NCBI GenBank assembly: GCA_015680685.1
Contig: MNCI01005370.1
Location: 627,635 to 691,634, forward strand
DNA: 64,000 bases
DNA from: Gnetum montanum
Taxonomy: Eukaryota; Streptophyta; Gnetopsida; Gnetales; Gnetaceae
Direction of reading: 5' to 3'
Part shown: piece after piece, positions 47,140 to 57,245 of the stretch
How positions within the stretch are numbered: the first letter of the stretch is position 1
Layout: each line of letters begins with the position of its first letter
Made by a program: the position numbers and the translations under genes
Notes under the pieces: generated by a model
Database searches by the model: none
The model's input: the letters and a program-made list of their open reading frames with translations, nothing else
What the model was told of the DNA's origin: nothing

Positions 47140-47612
47140 CGTTACGCTAAAGCCTGTCCTGATCTTCTTGGATATTGTTGGAGTTTTGTGTTGTATAAAC
47201 CCCATCGTCCCCAATGTCCCTCCCCCGCAAACACGGTTGCAAGGGAAGGCCATATGGTTTCGACAGGGTGCACTGGAGTTTCTGCAGTTCTTACTGCACA
47301 ACTACAGCGTCATTGTGTGGTCTAATTTGTCCGGCGATATTGCCAGTGCCATTTTAGAGCACCTGTTGGCGGGTTCTACACAAGGGATTCTGGCCTTCTT
47401 GACAGATGGGGCCATCGATACGGGTCGTCCCGAGGACCGAGAACTTAGCGCCCGAGGCTTGAGGTTCTTAAAATGGATCTGGGAAATGGCTCAGTTTAGT
47501 TGTTATCATGCATATAACATGTTGTTCGTGGCTCGCCATGTCTCGACCTATTTCCAGAACCCACAAGGCACAATGTACTACGCAGGCGAGCAAGCAAATT
47601 TTGTTAGCTGTA
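47140..47612 (+). other. Antisense gene exon 2: FCP1/NLI-type HAD-like domain
   Basis: Resembles the FCP1-homology (NLI-interacting factor-like) phosphatase fold found in plant nuclear proteins. KPVLIFLDIVGVL lies where motif I (D-x-D/N-G-x-L) belongs, WFRQGALEFLQFLLHNY is the arginine-containing helix start, and SVIVWSNLSGDIASAILEHL is the motif II strand and helix. LRFLKWIWEMA follows, then NMLFVARHVSTYFQNP, where the family has an acidic D-D-S motif. The second motif I Asp and the D-D pair are replaced, so phosphatase activity is unlikely. Element A keeps the same core on its minus strand at 8290-7853. The donor of this exon is unresolved. Confidence 0.65.
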
Positions 47613-47700
47613 TTTTTTTTGTTATATGTCTATCATTGATGCGAAGTATAAGATAAGCCTATGTGCAAAATGTAAGATAAGCCTATGTGGTATGGTACAG

Positions 47701-47975
47701 GTTTTTTATTCATGACAATAGGTTAGTTGGAAATGGAGATACGTTATCATGGGCCGAAACGGCAATAATGGCATTTACTTCAACTAGCAACGTGCGCGCT
47801 GGTGTTATAGGGCAGATTAGCTTCGACATGCGTGAGTACCCCACCCGCTATGCTAAGGCTTTTGAAAATTGCCAGAAATTCGGGTGGCTGCACGATGACT
47901 GGACCTTAGATCCGCCCCTTACCGTTGAGGACATGGAGAGGAACCTTCTGCCATTTCCCTTGCCATTTGGACCTG
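47701..47975 (+). other. Antisense gene exon 3
   Basis: Reads FFIHDNRLVGNGDTLSWAET, AGVIGQISFDMREY, FENCQKFGWLHDDWTLD and ends FPLPFGPG at CCTG|GTAAGG. The acceptor is TATGGTACAG. Matches A at 7762-7510. It may be the C-terminal part of the HAD-like domain or a linker. Phase to exon 4 is off by one, suggesting an indel. Confidence 0.6.
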
Positions 47976-48077
47976 GTAAGGCTATTGTATAGTCAATTAT
48001 TGCATAGTATAGCTGTAAATTGTGAGCGTTGCGTAATAATGTTTTAGTTTGACTTGTGTTTTACGCTGTTCAATCAG

Positions 48078-49122
48078 GGAATCCCAGGAGATTACCCTTA
48101 CGATTTCCGGCCACGAGGCGAGCACCGTCCTCTTCCGCTATGGCAACATCAAGGACGCACAGCGCTGGCTCAACCACTCGGCAGCCCCAGTTGCGGTGAC
48201 CACCAAGATTCGAGCAGCGGGGCTAATGCATCTGTTTTTAGCTGCAACTCCTGATGTCCCCGCCAGTGAAATGCTAACCCTGGTTAACTCCTTCAACGAA
48301 AAGGTAGAGCATTTTTGCACGCGCGTACATCACATACGCGTAAGCTTTAACATTGATGCTCAGCACTTTGCAGACCTATTTGGTGTCCCCTCAGACGGCC
48401 TTCCCATAAGTGAGAAGGCGAAGAGGAGCCTCGACTTCCAGAGGTGGCTGGAGGAGTGGGTAAGGGTCCTGAAGGAGGCTAAAGGGTTTCTTTGCGAAAG
48501 ATTCAAGATGGGCGTCGCCAAGATAATTTATCCCCTTTTTCGGGCTCGGACCTCCCCAAAACGCTCTCGTAAGGGAAGTTCTTTTCCATAGAACAGACCT
48601 GTATTATGCGAGAGGTTATGGATGAAGGGACCCAGTTCAATTGGGCAAGCCATTTCGCTAAGGGACTACGCAATGAGATGATCAACCTTCGCAAGAAGCT
48701 TGAGTCTCGTTTCAACGTGCATTACGCCTTCTTCATAGCTTTCCTTCGGCATTTTGCTAACTTTCTGGTCATCCAAAGGAATGGGGTCTGGGTACAGCAA
48801 GACCAAGACCAGCTATCCAAACCTTGGATTAAGCACATCTTTAGTACTACCCATGGGCAGGATCCACTGGAAGGGATCAGGGAGTCACTGTCTACAACGA
48901 CCAGAGGGTTGGCAATGTCTCGGCTGCGAGGCCCCGACAGTATAGGTGGGATAATACCTACATACACTGGTGATGCCTCATGGGGAAAATGTCTGGTGGA
49001 GGAAATCGTGGTACCTGCAGCTCGGAGCAAAAGACTTCATATAACCGAGGCTTCTGCCGAGCCTGGGAGCGGCACAGGCCGAACTGTGGCGATCAAAGTT
49101 TAGCGGAGTAAGCCTCCGCCTG
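48078..49122 (+). other. Antisense gene exon 4: second conserved domain
   Basis: Two open blocks (to ~48591 and 48606-49103) in different frames. Motifs: TISGHEASTVLFRYGNIKDA, MLTLVNSFNEKVEHF, RVSFNIDAQHFADLFGVPSD, WASHFAKGLRNEMINL, FLRHFANFLVIQRNG and QLSKPWIKHIF. The F-x-V-x-I-D..F..L-F-G-V-P block recalls domains in plant retroelement accessory proteins annotated as putative plant transposon protein, but I cannot confirm that. Element A carries VNIDISVGLFCDLFSVPANG and KLSRPWIKHIYP at matching places. Function unknown. Confidence 0.55.
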
Positions 49123-49214
49123 GTAAGCGTGAAGGAACTGTATTACGCAATGTTTGTTTGGAATGTTTGGAATGATATACTAAGGTGTTGTGATATGACC
49201 AGTGAAAATTACAG

Positions 49215-50566
49215 AGGAGCTGACCCTTGAGATAGGGGCAATAGTACTAAGTCGTGGGGAAGGGGCCTCAATTTTGGGAAAAGAGACCCCAGCGGTTAGT
49301 GTGAGCCGTGCAGAGGCTCCGGTGCATGAGGAGGTCTCAGCTACTGGAACCAGCGACGCACAGACTCAAGTGCGTGAAGAGGAAAAGGAGGCGGAAGATG
49401 TTGGTGAAGTCACCACTGTCACCGGTAGAGGTAATGAGTGTGTTAGCACGTTTGCAGGATTCTGTTAATAGATGAAGTTTCTAACTGGATTACACTACAG
49501 GAGAAGAGGATGTATCCACATCTGTCACTGTGAACAGAGCGTGGAGAGACTTCCCTGACAAATTTTCCTTCATGGAAGGCGTTGTCAGTGACATGATCGA
49601 GCGCCTGGAATGCGTCGAACCTGGAGCTGGTACGTTATGGTTGTAGTAAGTTTGTGATATTACATAGTGGTAATATGTCACTAACATTGATGATTATTTC
49701 TGTTAGGAGCTCGCCTCCGATGGGATCCCACAGAGCCCATTGATTTGGACACAGTGGAGCCTCCATCTGATGGGGCAGCCGTGCCATGCCACATTTATGA
49801 GGAAATGCGTAAATGTGCGTTACGCTCGACACGCTCCTTATGGGAGAGTAAAGGCATCAATGAAGGCCTTTGGAAAAGGCTGCAGAGGTCAGAGTAGAGG
49901 GTTGAGTCTCTGACCAAAGAGGTCGAAGACCTAAGATCACGGTGCGACTTCCTACAAGCGCGGGCGATAGGGGATGAAGACTGGCGTACCGCTGTTGTCG
50001 ACTACTCCCGTTATTGGACTGCCATCAAAAACAGCGTACAGACCAGTCGGGCGTTGGTAGAGCAGCGGATGCAGATAGAACTCCTAGCTCAGAAAAGCCA
50101 GGATTGAAGGGATTATTGTGCATGTGTGCAAGAGTGGGGGCAGAAGGAGAAAGACCACAAACATCTGTATAAGCGAGAAAGCATCGCTTAGCGTAAACTT
50201 TATCATGATTCTGCCATCAAGGCCCAATCCCTGGAAGTCTTCCTAGACATCATCGAAGCATCAGAAGCTTTCAAGAAATTCGAAGAGCAGGTGACTGTAA
50301 GTGCGTCCCCGAAAAGGGAGATGACTCTCCCTGGGGGCCAGACTACAATCCCTACATTCTTCCCTAACCCGCCTCGCTGGACTAGCGTGGAGAAAGGGAA
50401 AGTGAAGGCTGGAGCTGCCTTGGGAGAGGATGTGTGACCAGATCTAACGGAGGAAGAGCTTATGAAGTGCCTATGGGCTGGCCTGGAGAAGCTTCCCTTC
50501 ACTGCGGAAGCAGGGCCATCGCGACTAAGCTTCTGCATGACTAAATCTAAATTCTCTGATTGTTTT
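49215..50566 (+). other. Antisense gene exons 5-7: charged, coiled-coil-like
   Basis: Exon 5 (49215-49430) is Glu-rich. Exon 6 (49501-49629) has DFPDKFSFMEGVVSDMIERL. Exon 7 (49707 on) reads GINEGLWKRLQRSE, RVESLTKEVEDLRSRCDFLQ, then KEKDHKHLYKRESIA and LDIIEASEAFKKFEEQV, a heptad-like charged pattern, followed by FFPNPPRWTSVEKGKVKAG. Introns 49123-49214, 49431-49500 and 49630-49706 have GT..AG borders and phase-1 joins. Matched in A by MAKDIIDQL, LWEEVVALRKK and PPTWTPIDRS. Four stops interrupt exon 7. Confidence 0.6.
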
Positions 50567-50610
50567 GTCAAGGCTTGCCTTGCTAATATATTTTCTTCTT
50601 TTGTATCTAG

Positions 50611-50745
50611 GTACCAGAAGAGGATAGAGAAGACGAGCCAGCTGAGGAGTCAGCAGAGGAAGCAGCAGAAGCAGAGGAAGAAGCAGAGGAAGAGGAAGAA
50701 CGCAGCGATGAAGAGTGTCCTCCCGTGGAGCCGGTGCCAGAATGA
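50611..50745 (+). other. Antisense gene last exon: acidic tail
   Basis: After TTCTTCTTTTGTATCTAG the frame gives VPEEDREDEPAEESAEEAAE and further Glu-rich sequence ending CPPVEPVPE and TGA at 50743. About half of 45 residues are Glu or Asp. Donor unresolved: the nearest in-phase GT would leave only a 44-base intron. Confidence 0.5.
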
Positions 50746-51079
50746 GAACCTCATGAGGAAGAAATTCTTCGTGAAAGAATAATTCCCAGAAACGACGGCC
50801 CACTAGAGGACGATCCATTAGGGCTGGATCCGGACTTAAGAAATACTGGTGACAGTGGCAGTAGAGGAGATGCGTAATTGTGGTTTACGCATAATTTTAT
50901 TGATTTGGAGTCAAATGTTGTTTTATGAATGACTGAAAGGATGGGCTATAAGACCTGGTGGTTGTTTCGAATGTCAATTAATTTATTTTTTTTTGTTTTT
51001 CTCTGTAAAGCGTGAGCTTAATTTGTTAAGGATTTTTCCTAAGTTATCATGATAGAATATAGTGGCTAGTTTAAGGCCA

Positions 51080-51245
51080 TCGTGGGCCGTCATATGATTC
51101 TGCGTAAACTAGCGACTAGTTTAAGGCCATTGCGGGCCATCTGCGTTTAAGGCCGTTGCGGGCCAACTAGTTTAAGGCCGTTGCGGGCCATGGCTAGTTT
51201 AAAGCCGTTGCGGGCCATGGCTAATTTAAGGCCGTTGTGGGCCAT
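51080..51245 (-). repeat. R-family array R1 of element C
   Basis: Six units; plus-strand GGCTAGTTTAAGGCCGTTGC followed by GGGCCAT. On the coding strand each is ATGGCCCGCAACGGCCTTAA then ACTAG, close to ATGGCCCACCATGGCCTTAA in A at ~4260. Lies between the 3' end of the antisense gene and protease. Confidence 0.88.
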
Positions 51246-51472
51246 CTACGTAATACAACAAGCGTAAATGATACTGGTACACAATTTTGCGTAATTATGC
51301 TAAAGTGATCAGAAAACGTGAATATCATGCGTACGAGAAATATAACAGTGTGAAAAAAATTACAAGCATAAAAATCGAAAACGAATGTAACGTAAAAATG
51401 CATAAAATAAAACTGCTAAGTATGAGCCATGATAACTTGCTAAGACATGATGGCGCGCGCGAAAGCCATGGT

Positions 51473-52285
51473 TCAACCATTAATATGCAATTGTCTCTTA
51501 ATGGCCTTTACGTTGAGCGTTGCGTAGGGGCGAGGGGACTTATGATTTGACTCCTCTACGCTGCCTTCCGGAAATGGCAGGTTGGCCCAAGCGAGACTGT
51601 CGTCATTGATATCAATTTGTTGAGGGATTTGGAGATGGGTCTGATCATCAGTCGTTTCTATCTCCGAACCCCGCTCTTCTTCAATGTTATTGATGGTCCT
51701 GGGGGTGATTTCATCTCCGTGTATCACGACCTCCCTTGCGGCATAGGGCAGGTGTATTTCTTGGTGTATCGGTGATGAAACTGCCCTCAGTTGGGCTAAC
51801 CATGACCTCTCTAAGATCAAGTTGAACCCCGGCATCTCCTCGACGACTAAGAATGTGGCCTCTGTTGGGAATTGATCCCCTGCCACAAACTCGATATGCA
51901 CCGTCCCCTTGACTTGAACCCGTGCCCCGTTGAACGATTTTACGCAAGCCGTCACCGTGGGAGTGATCTGGTCAACCAGACCCAACCTATCCACGATGGA
52001 ATAGGGGATGACGTTTGTAGCTGTGCCATCATCCACGTGTACCCTCCAGATCCAGTATTGACCGACCCGAATGGTGATGAACATAGGTTCAGTTATGACC
52101 TGACCCTTCTCAGGATCATCTTTGATAGACTCATCGTGAAAGGTCAGCGAAGTAGGCGTAGGTTGCTTAGCTTTGGAAGGAAACATGACAGCATGTATCG
52201 CTTCCTCCTCCGCTGGTAAGTTTTCATCCACTGATATGGATGTCAGCATGCGAACCATAGCCTCACGGTGTTCTCGAGACGTCAT
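51473..52285 (-). CDS. PR: Element C aspartic protease (gag-PR C-terminal part)
   Basis: Open for 270 codons; no stop inside. MTSREHREAMVRMLTSISVD leads in, HVDDGTATNVIPYSIVDRL is the active-site loop region with D-D-G-T, then AKG-like strands, FLVVEEMPGFNLILERSWLA and SSPIHQEIHLPY. It probably continues from gag without a break (LSLYDLLMTSREH), so the first Met is a convention. It ends at TGA (51473), as in A and B. It would process the polyprotein. The D-D-G-T form departs from the common D-S/T-G-A, but all three copies share it. Confidence 0.85.
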   Translation of the reverse strand: MTSREHREAMVRMLTSISVDENLPAEEEAIHAVMFPSKAKQPTPTSLTFHDESIKDDPEKGQVITEPMFITIRVGQYWIWRVHVDDGTATNVIPYSIVDRLGLVDQITPTVTACVKSFNGARVQVKGTVHIEFVAGDQFPTEATFLVVEEMPGFNLILERSWLAQLRAVSSPIHQEIHLPYAAREVVIHGDEITPRTINNIEEERGSEIETTDDQTHLQIPQQIDINDDSLAWANLPFPEGSVEESNHKSPRPYATLNVKAIKRQLHING

Positions 52286-55232
52286 AAGTAGGTCATAAAG
52301 GCTCAGGGTTGTGTTTTTTTGTTTGAGAGCCTATTTAACTTGCGTAAATGCGTCGATGAGGTCCTTCTCTTGGCCAGGTTGTTTATCCCCCTTGTCCTCT
52401 TCCATTCGTCCCAAGAGACGGATCTCCCGAGGTAGAGCGGTGTCAGTCGGGGGGTTGTTCTTTTTCTTGCCAAGAGAAAGTGGTTACGTTTCTGCACCTT
52501 TATCTTGTCCCTGAGGTACAAATGAAGGCACAGAGGCCAGGGGCCTAGCCTTAGGGAAGCCGAGCGTAAAATGGTCTTTCATTGCGTTAACTGATGTGTC
52601 CTCTCCCTTTTGTTTGGGAGGTGATGGTTGACACTTTTGGTTGGAGGTCTGCCCCTGTGTGAGAGGAGCAGCCTGTGGTTTTGGCGCCCTGATAATGAAG
52701 GGTGCCCTAGGCGTGGGCACGGACAAGGTCGCGGCTTGTTTGTTGCTGCGTGACTAAGTGTGTATCTGAGAAGGTGCCCGTATAATTAAGGGCAGCCTGG
52801 AGGCACTACTGGCTATCGATGAAAGGAGGCACACGCAAAATAAAAGGCTATTTTGGCGGTCCCCTCCTCTCACCATCCGTACTCACCACAGTGATTGTAT
52901 AAGGATCGTCGTTTGTGTTCAACGGGTCCTTATATACGTGTAATGTTTGGTTTTCTGGACGTCTCAGGTTGCTACTGTCTAACTTGAGTAAACCATCATC
53001 CAACATACATTGAATGTCGTCTTTCAACACCCAGCAGTAATCCGTATCGTAACCACACAACTAGTGGTAGTCACAGAAACGGTCTAGCCTGAAAGATCTC
53101 GGAACTGGTGGTTCGTTAGGTAAGGCTAAAGAAGGGTTCTTCAGCAGTTCACAATGATGTCTGTGACGCTTCAGAGCTTCCTCGGACACCTTCTTAGGTT
53201 GAATGTGCCCTACCCCTAACAGTTGTTTCAACAGTTCGGAATGTTTTATAGGCAAGGCCGCGTATTTTGAACGATCCTTACACTCAAAGTTTGGCTTTGG
53301 CTGGGGGGCCCTTCAGGGGCAGTTGTGTCTTAGCTGGTGCCGCAGTTGTGTTTCAGGAGGCACCGTGGGTGCCTTCTTGTTCTTAGTCTTTGTACCCTCA
53401 GTCATCACAGCTACTGTCATTGTCACTGCTTTACCTTTGTCTTTGCTCTTGTTGTGTGCATTCCTGTAGGGGACATACACAGGGTCCTTGCTGGCCTCCG
53501 CAGCATCTTGCATGCTTCTAGTTTGAGCGAAGGCCTGGTGTAGAGAGTTGGGGAAAAGATAATACAGCTTTGACTTAATAAATTCGTTGACTGCTCCTAT
53601 GAATATAGCCAGCAAATGTGAGTCCGCGATCGGCTTGCGAATCTCATTCAAGGTAGCATTCCAACGCTGTATGAACTTTTGGATGGGCTCTAGCGGGTCT
53701 TGTTTCACCCCCATGAGCTGATCCAATGTGACTTCCGGTTTCAAGTTGTATTTGAAGCGGGTCACAAATTGGGTCAGCAGCTCCTCCAAGGTTGAGATGG
53801 AAGAGCGTGGGAGGGCTCGGTACCAATCCAAAGCTTTCCCTGTTAGAGACATTGCAAAGACTCAGATGATGGTGTGTGGCCACTGTTGCAACAACAAGGA
53901 CTCAGACCTAAACGTGACCAAGTGAGCGTTGGGATCTCCATCCCCATTGTACTTGGTAAAATGAGGTAGGGACATCCCTGGTGGCAACGATAGCATAGGG
54001 ACCGCTGGACTAATCGGATCATCCTGGTAAAAGTCCATGATCTGAATGGTATCAGAACCAGTGGCTTTGAGGCGTCAAACCTCCTCGGTGAGAGTCTGTA
54101 TAAGCTAGAAGGCCTAGTCTAGACCTGTTGACGGAGGTATCTGTGCAGAAGGCATAGGAGGTTGGACTGGGAGGGCGGCGCTAGGGAATGGAAACGACGG
54201 GAGAGGTTGGCTGGCTGCTTGTGGGGTGGGGATCCCTGCAGGCAAAGGGGACTGTGAAGACCACCACCCACTGGTTTGCGAAGAGGGGTTAGCCGCCGCC
54301 TGATGCGTAAGATAAGGATAGATATACTGCGGGACCACCTGTGGAACTTACGTTGGGGGTGCAACGGAGGGTTGCACACCATACAACGCAAACTGGTTGT
54401 GTTGCGCTGCAGGGTTAGCCCACTGACCTGTGGCAGGCTGTTGGATATATGTTTGTGGCTAAACAGCTGTGGTGATCTGTTGAGTTGGAGGGGGCGAGAG
54501 CGATAAAGTCTGCGCTGGGCGAGTTGTTGATATGGTGTGAGGTTGTATTTGAGGGATGAAATGGGGCACAGTGGTCGCCAGGACCACCACTGGGATGCTA
54601 AGTACCCGCGGTGATGAAACCGCCCCCACGTTATTATGAGGTATTTGTACTTGCAGCCCAGACGGCTACGCGGTGGCTTGTGGAAGGGCAGGGGTGTGCA
54701 TCTGCATGGTCATGGCTAGGTTAAGAGAGACGGCCTCTCCATTGAGCGGGAATGATGGATTAACGTAGGTATGGGGGCTCAGAGTGTGGAATGAGTGTTC
54801 AGACTGGGCCGCAAACTCATCATCTTCTTCCTCCCCATTCTGGGGTTCCACCATAGCCTATGCAGCCTGGCTCTTGGCCATGACCAACTATGTGATAAGT
54901 TCATGTTGATTTTTGGTCAAGGGAATAATGTCATAAGCTGTTGGTTTGAAATCATGGCCCCCTCGGTGAATCACCTCAAAGTTTCGTTTCACTTCGACCT
55001 CGGCTCGGCTAAGAGCCAGCTTCGCCTAGATCTTAACACAGATAAAGTTGTATTCTTCAAGGGTTATGACCGTGAAGACGGGCTCTTTTCCCTAAAGTCT
55101 CAATGATCAGCGCAATGGCCCTTGAGATACTGTTGCGCCAGGAGCTGGTCTGGTGACCGCGATAGGGTTCACAGATGTGGCACCCAAATCGACAGGGACC
55201 ATGGCGGTTGTGGTCGTGTAAAAGGAATCCAT
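52286..55232 (-). pseudogene. gag: Element C gag
   Basis: ATG at 55232 (MDSFYTTTTAMVPVDLGATS), then a Pro/Gln-rich region (54854-54100), the capsid core (53852-53313, 179 open codons: GKALDWYRALPRSSISTLEE, VKQDPLEPIQKFIQRWNATL, EFIKSKLYYLFP) and a basic spacer. A knuckle-like motif FCDYH-stop-LCGYDTDYC (53066-53030) follows, where A has Gln for the stop, then VLKDDIQCMLDD and a GRMEE linker to protease. About ten stops; several are TAG at Gln positions of the sister copies. Confidence 0.83.
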
Positions 55233-55459
55233 TGAGCAATGAGATTAACGATAACTGGTAATCGGATCTAAGAAATGGCTGGCAACAAAAGCACGAATAG
55301 GCTTTCTACCCTGTAGGATTCCAAAGAAACTGTCCTTGCGACCGATCTACACCACACGATTTGCCGTAAACTTCCCTAGAGGTATTACGTCTACGGTTTA
55401 GGGTATGGATCGCTAACAAGGCTACCCGAAATATTCGGATCGAAAGTTTAGGCCCTCCT
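55233..55459 (-). other. Element C leader and possible primer-binding site
   Basis: Between the 5' LTR and gag. On the minus strand TGGTGCTAGAAGGAGGG (55469-55453) begins TGG as a primer-binding site should, but it overlaps the LTR end inferred from the equal LTR lengths. The tRNA is not assigned. Confidence 0.4.
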
Positions 55460-57051
55460 TCTAGCACCAGAAAATGTCGGCAGCTAGAAAACACCAAACA
55501 AAATTCCGCGTACATAGTTTTAACCACGGATCCGTGGGAGGGCTATGCTGGAAAAAACGAATCCGCGGGGCCCTGAATGGTCTTGTCGATCAGACAGGGA
55601 CTTACTAATCAGTAAAATGATGGAGATTATGAAATATTCCATGGATCGATTTGATTCGAGGAATCGCAAAATGAGGGGAAAACGACGTAGATGAATTGTA
55701 ATGATGATAACGCTAAACACGATAAGAGGAGGCTAACACAAAAGAAACACGTAGTTTCAAGATCTACGCTTTGACTTAAAAAATGTATATTATGTATATC
55801 ACGTTACACTGGGGAGACCCCGATTACTTGATGTAAAGCAAGCACAAAACAACAAGAAAACTGTCCAAACAGAAGTCCGATCTACCTCGTGGGCCAAAGC
55901 TGGGATGCAAGGAAGGTCAAGCTCTGACGTCTATCGATCAACTATTTTTGACCAATAGAGTCTGCAAACTGTGCAATATGATCTCACGATCTTTGATTTG
56001 CTTCTTTCAACTTAGGTAGTTTCTGTTTAGGACCGCCAATGGTCGCTGATGGAGAAAGTTGTGTCTTCCCCAAAAGAACGATTACTCTTGTTGCCGATGC
56101 TCAAAGCGAACTGTGCTCTGCTTCTGCCGGGAGGTGATGCTGTCAACAGTTGCCAGAGTGCTGCTCTCTCTGTCTCTGCTCAAAGTGCTCCTATGCTCAG
56201 ATAAATGTCTTTGCCTCTTTGATTTGCCAACCCTTGTATCTTTGTCAACAGGGGTATTTATAGGCTACGACGTCCTATGGAAAAGGCGCAACCCTGATGA
56301 CATGTGTCCCGAATGTTTCGGGTACTGTTGACCTAACCATTTTTGTATCAAACTTTGTGACTACGCACAATACGCTTATTTGCGTATTGTGCGTGTGAAG
56401 AACAGATGCGCGTCGGGCATGTTTCAACTGTCTTTGGGTTATATTACGCTCATTCGCACTGCGTTGCGTGCATGAGCATAACATAACATGGAAACAATGG
56501 ATTCAAGCTGTTTTACGCTTGCTTATGCAGCCACGCGTAATGAAGCGTAAATGATGTCTAGCTTCGCGATGCAATACGCTGTGATACGCTACATTGCGTA
56601 ATGAGCGTATGATGAGCAATCCGCACGCCAAGAGAAAAGGGCTGATCTGTTGCACTTTCTTAGAGTTTGCCTTTGACTGTTTTGGAGCTCATTACACTGC
56701 CGTGCGTAACAGAGTGTAAACCTGGCCTTGAACAAAAGACTTAGCAAAATAATACGAGAAGTCGCATATTACGCTGCTCAAGCCTCTCCCCATGCTGAAG
56801 TAACTAGCCTTCTGATGCCGGACTATGTTTAAACAGACTCACGTTAAGCGTCATTACGCTACATCGCGTGATATAGCATAAACAGAGAAAACATAGTAAG
56901 ATTAGGAATCTGCACAGGAAGTCGAAGAATTGATGCTACGCGCCTCTTGGTGTTGCTCTGTCTTATTCTCCCTTCTGGAATTCTGACATGCGCCCTTGCC
57001 TGAATTGCGAATCTTTGCCTGAGGCCGACTCAAAATTTTCACGGTGTTTCA
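55460..57051 (-). mobile_element. 5' LTR of element C
   Basis: Carries the TATA box (minus CCTATAAATACCCC at ~56252-56264) and the same hairpins as the other LTR (56363-56394; ~56441-56490). Its outer end CGGTGTTTCA abuts the target copy ATGTA. The inner end is uncertain by ~15 bases: homology extends to TCTAGCACCAG, but a TGT also occurs at 55475. Confidence 0.85.
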
Positions 57052-57056
57052 ATGTA

Positions 57057-57245
57057 GACCTCAAATATTTAAACAAGGTAAAATGACATGAGTAAACACT
57101 TCGCAATAAAGCTATCCCAAATTCAATATCTACGAATTGTTCAAACTTCCAAGGCTCAAACAAGCAATATCTTCAAGACAATCCTACTATGCTACCAAAA
57201 ATTGCTGCGTAAACTACCATGTACGAGACTCCATTTTGACTAGAT
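57057..57245 (-). mobile_element. LTR D2, right part
   Basis: GACCTCAAATATTTAAACAAGG onward is nearly identical to D1 from ~27000 to 27185. Continues the sequence broken at 39710. The remainder is lost in the assembly gap. Confidence 0.85.

Larger units (their letters stand above)
46751..50745 (+). pseudogene. Antisense multi-exon gene with FCP1-like domain, element C
   Basis: Gene on the opposite strand to gag-pol, between PR and RT. Proposed exons: 46751-46869, 47140-~47612, 47701-47975, ~48078-49122, 49215-49430, 49501-49629, 49707-~50566 and 50611-50745. Intron borders are GT..AG wherever both were resolved, and the joins 1/2, 4/5, 5/6 and 6/7 keep the frame (one phase 2, three phase 1). 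Joins 2/3, 3/4 and 7/8 were not resolved. The product would be ~900 residues: a short basic start, an FCP1/HAD-like domain, a second domain, a charged helical stretch and an acidic tail. In-frame stops (46829 TAG, 49097 TAG, 49897 TAG, ~50105 TGA, 50189 TAG, 50436 TGA) and a shift near 48540 mark it as a pseudogene in this copy. Introns could persist because the element's RNA is the complementary strand (inference). Confidence 0.72.
39712..57051 (-). mobile_element. Element C: full-length 17.3-kb Tat-like Ty3/gypsy retrotransposon
   Basis: Complete element on the minus strand. Two LTRs of 1592 bases each (39712-41303 and 55460-57051) flank gag (55232-52286), protease (52285-51473), an antisense gene block (46751-50745, plus strand), RT, RNase H, archaeal-type RNase H and integrase (to 43010), a repeat array and a polypurine tract. 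Flanking 5-mers GTGTA (39707-39711) and ATGTA (57052-57056) are a target duplication with one mismatch, and the target can be read from the uninterrupted copy D1. Coding regions carry a limited number of stops. It is CpG-rich, unlike all neighbouring elements. The RNase H pair places it in the Tat lineage. The antisense block between PR and RT is the unusual feature. Confidence 0.9.

Noticed and set aside
47116-47301. Element C antisense block as a host gene fragment captured once
   Set aside because: The same exons in the same order and orientation are present in element A, so it is a family trait.
54276-55106. Plus-strand ORFs opposite gag of element C
   Set aside because: Shadows of the minus-strand Pro/Gln-rich gag. 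No splice logic or counterpart in A.
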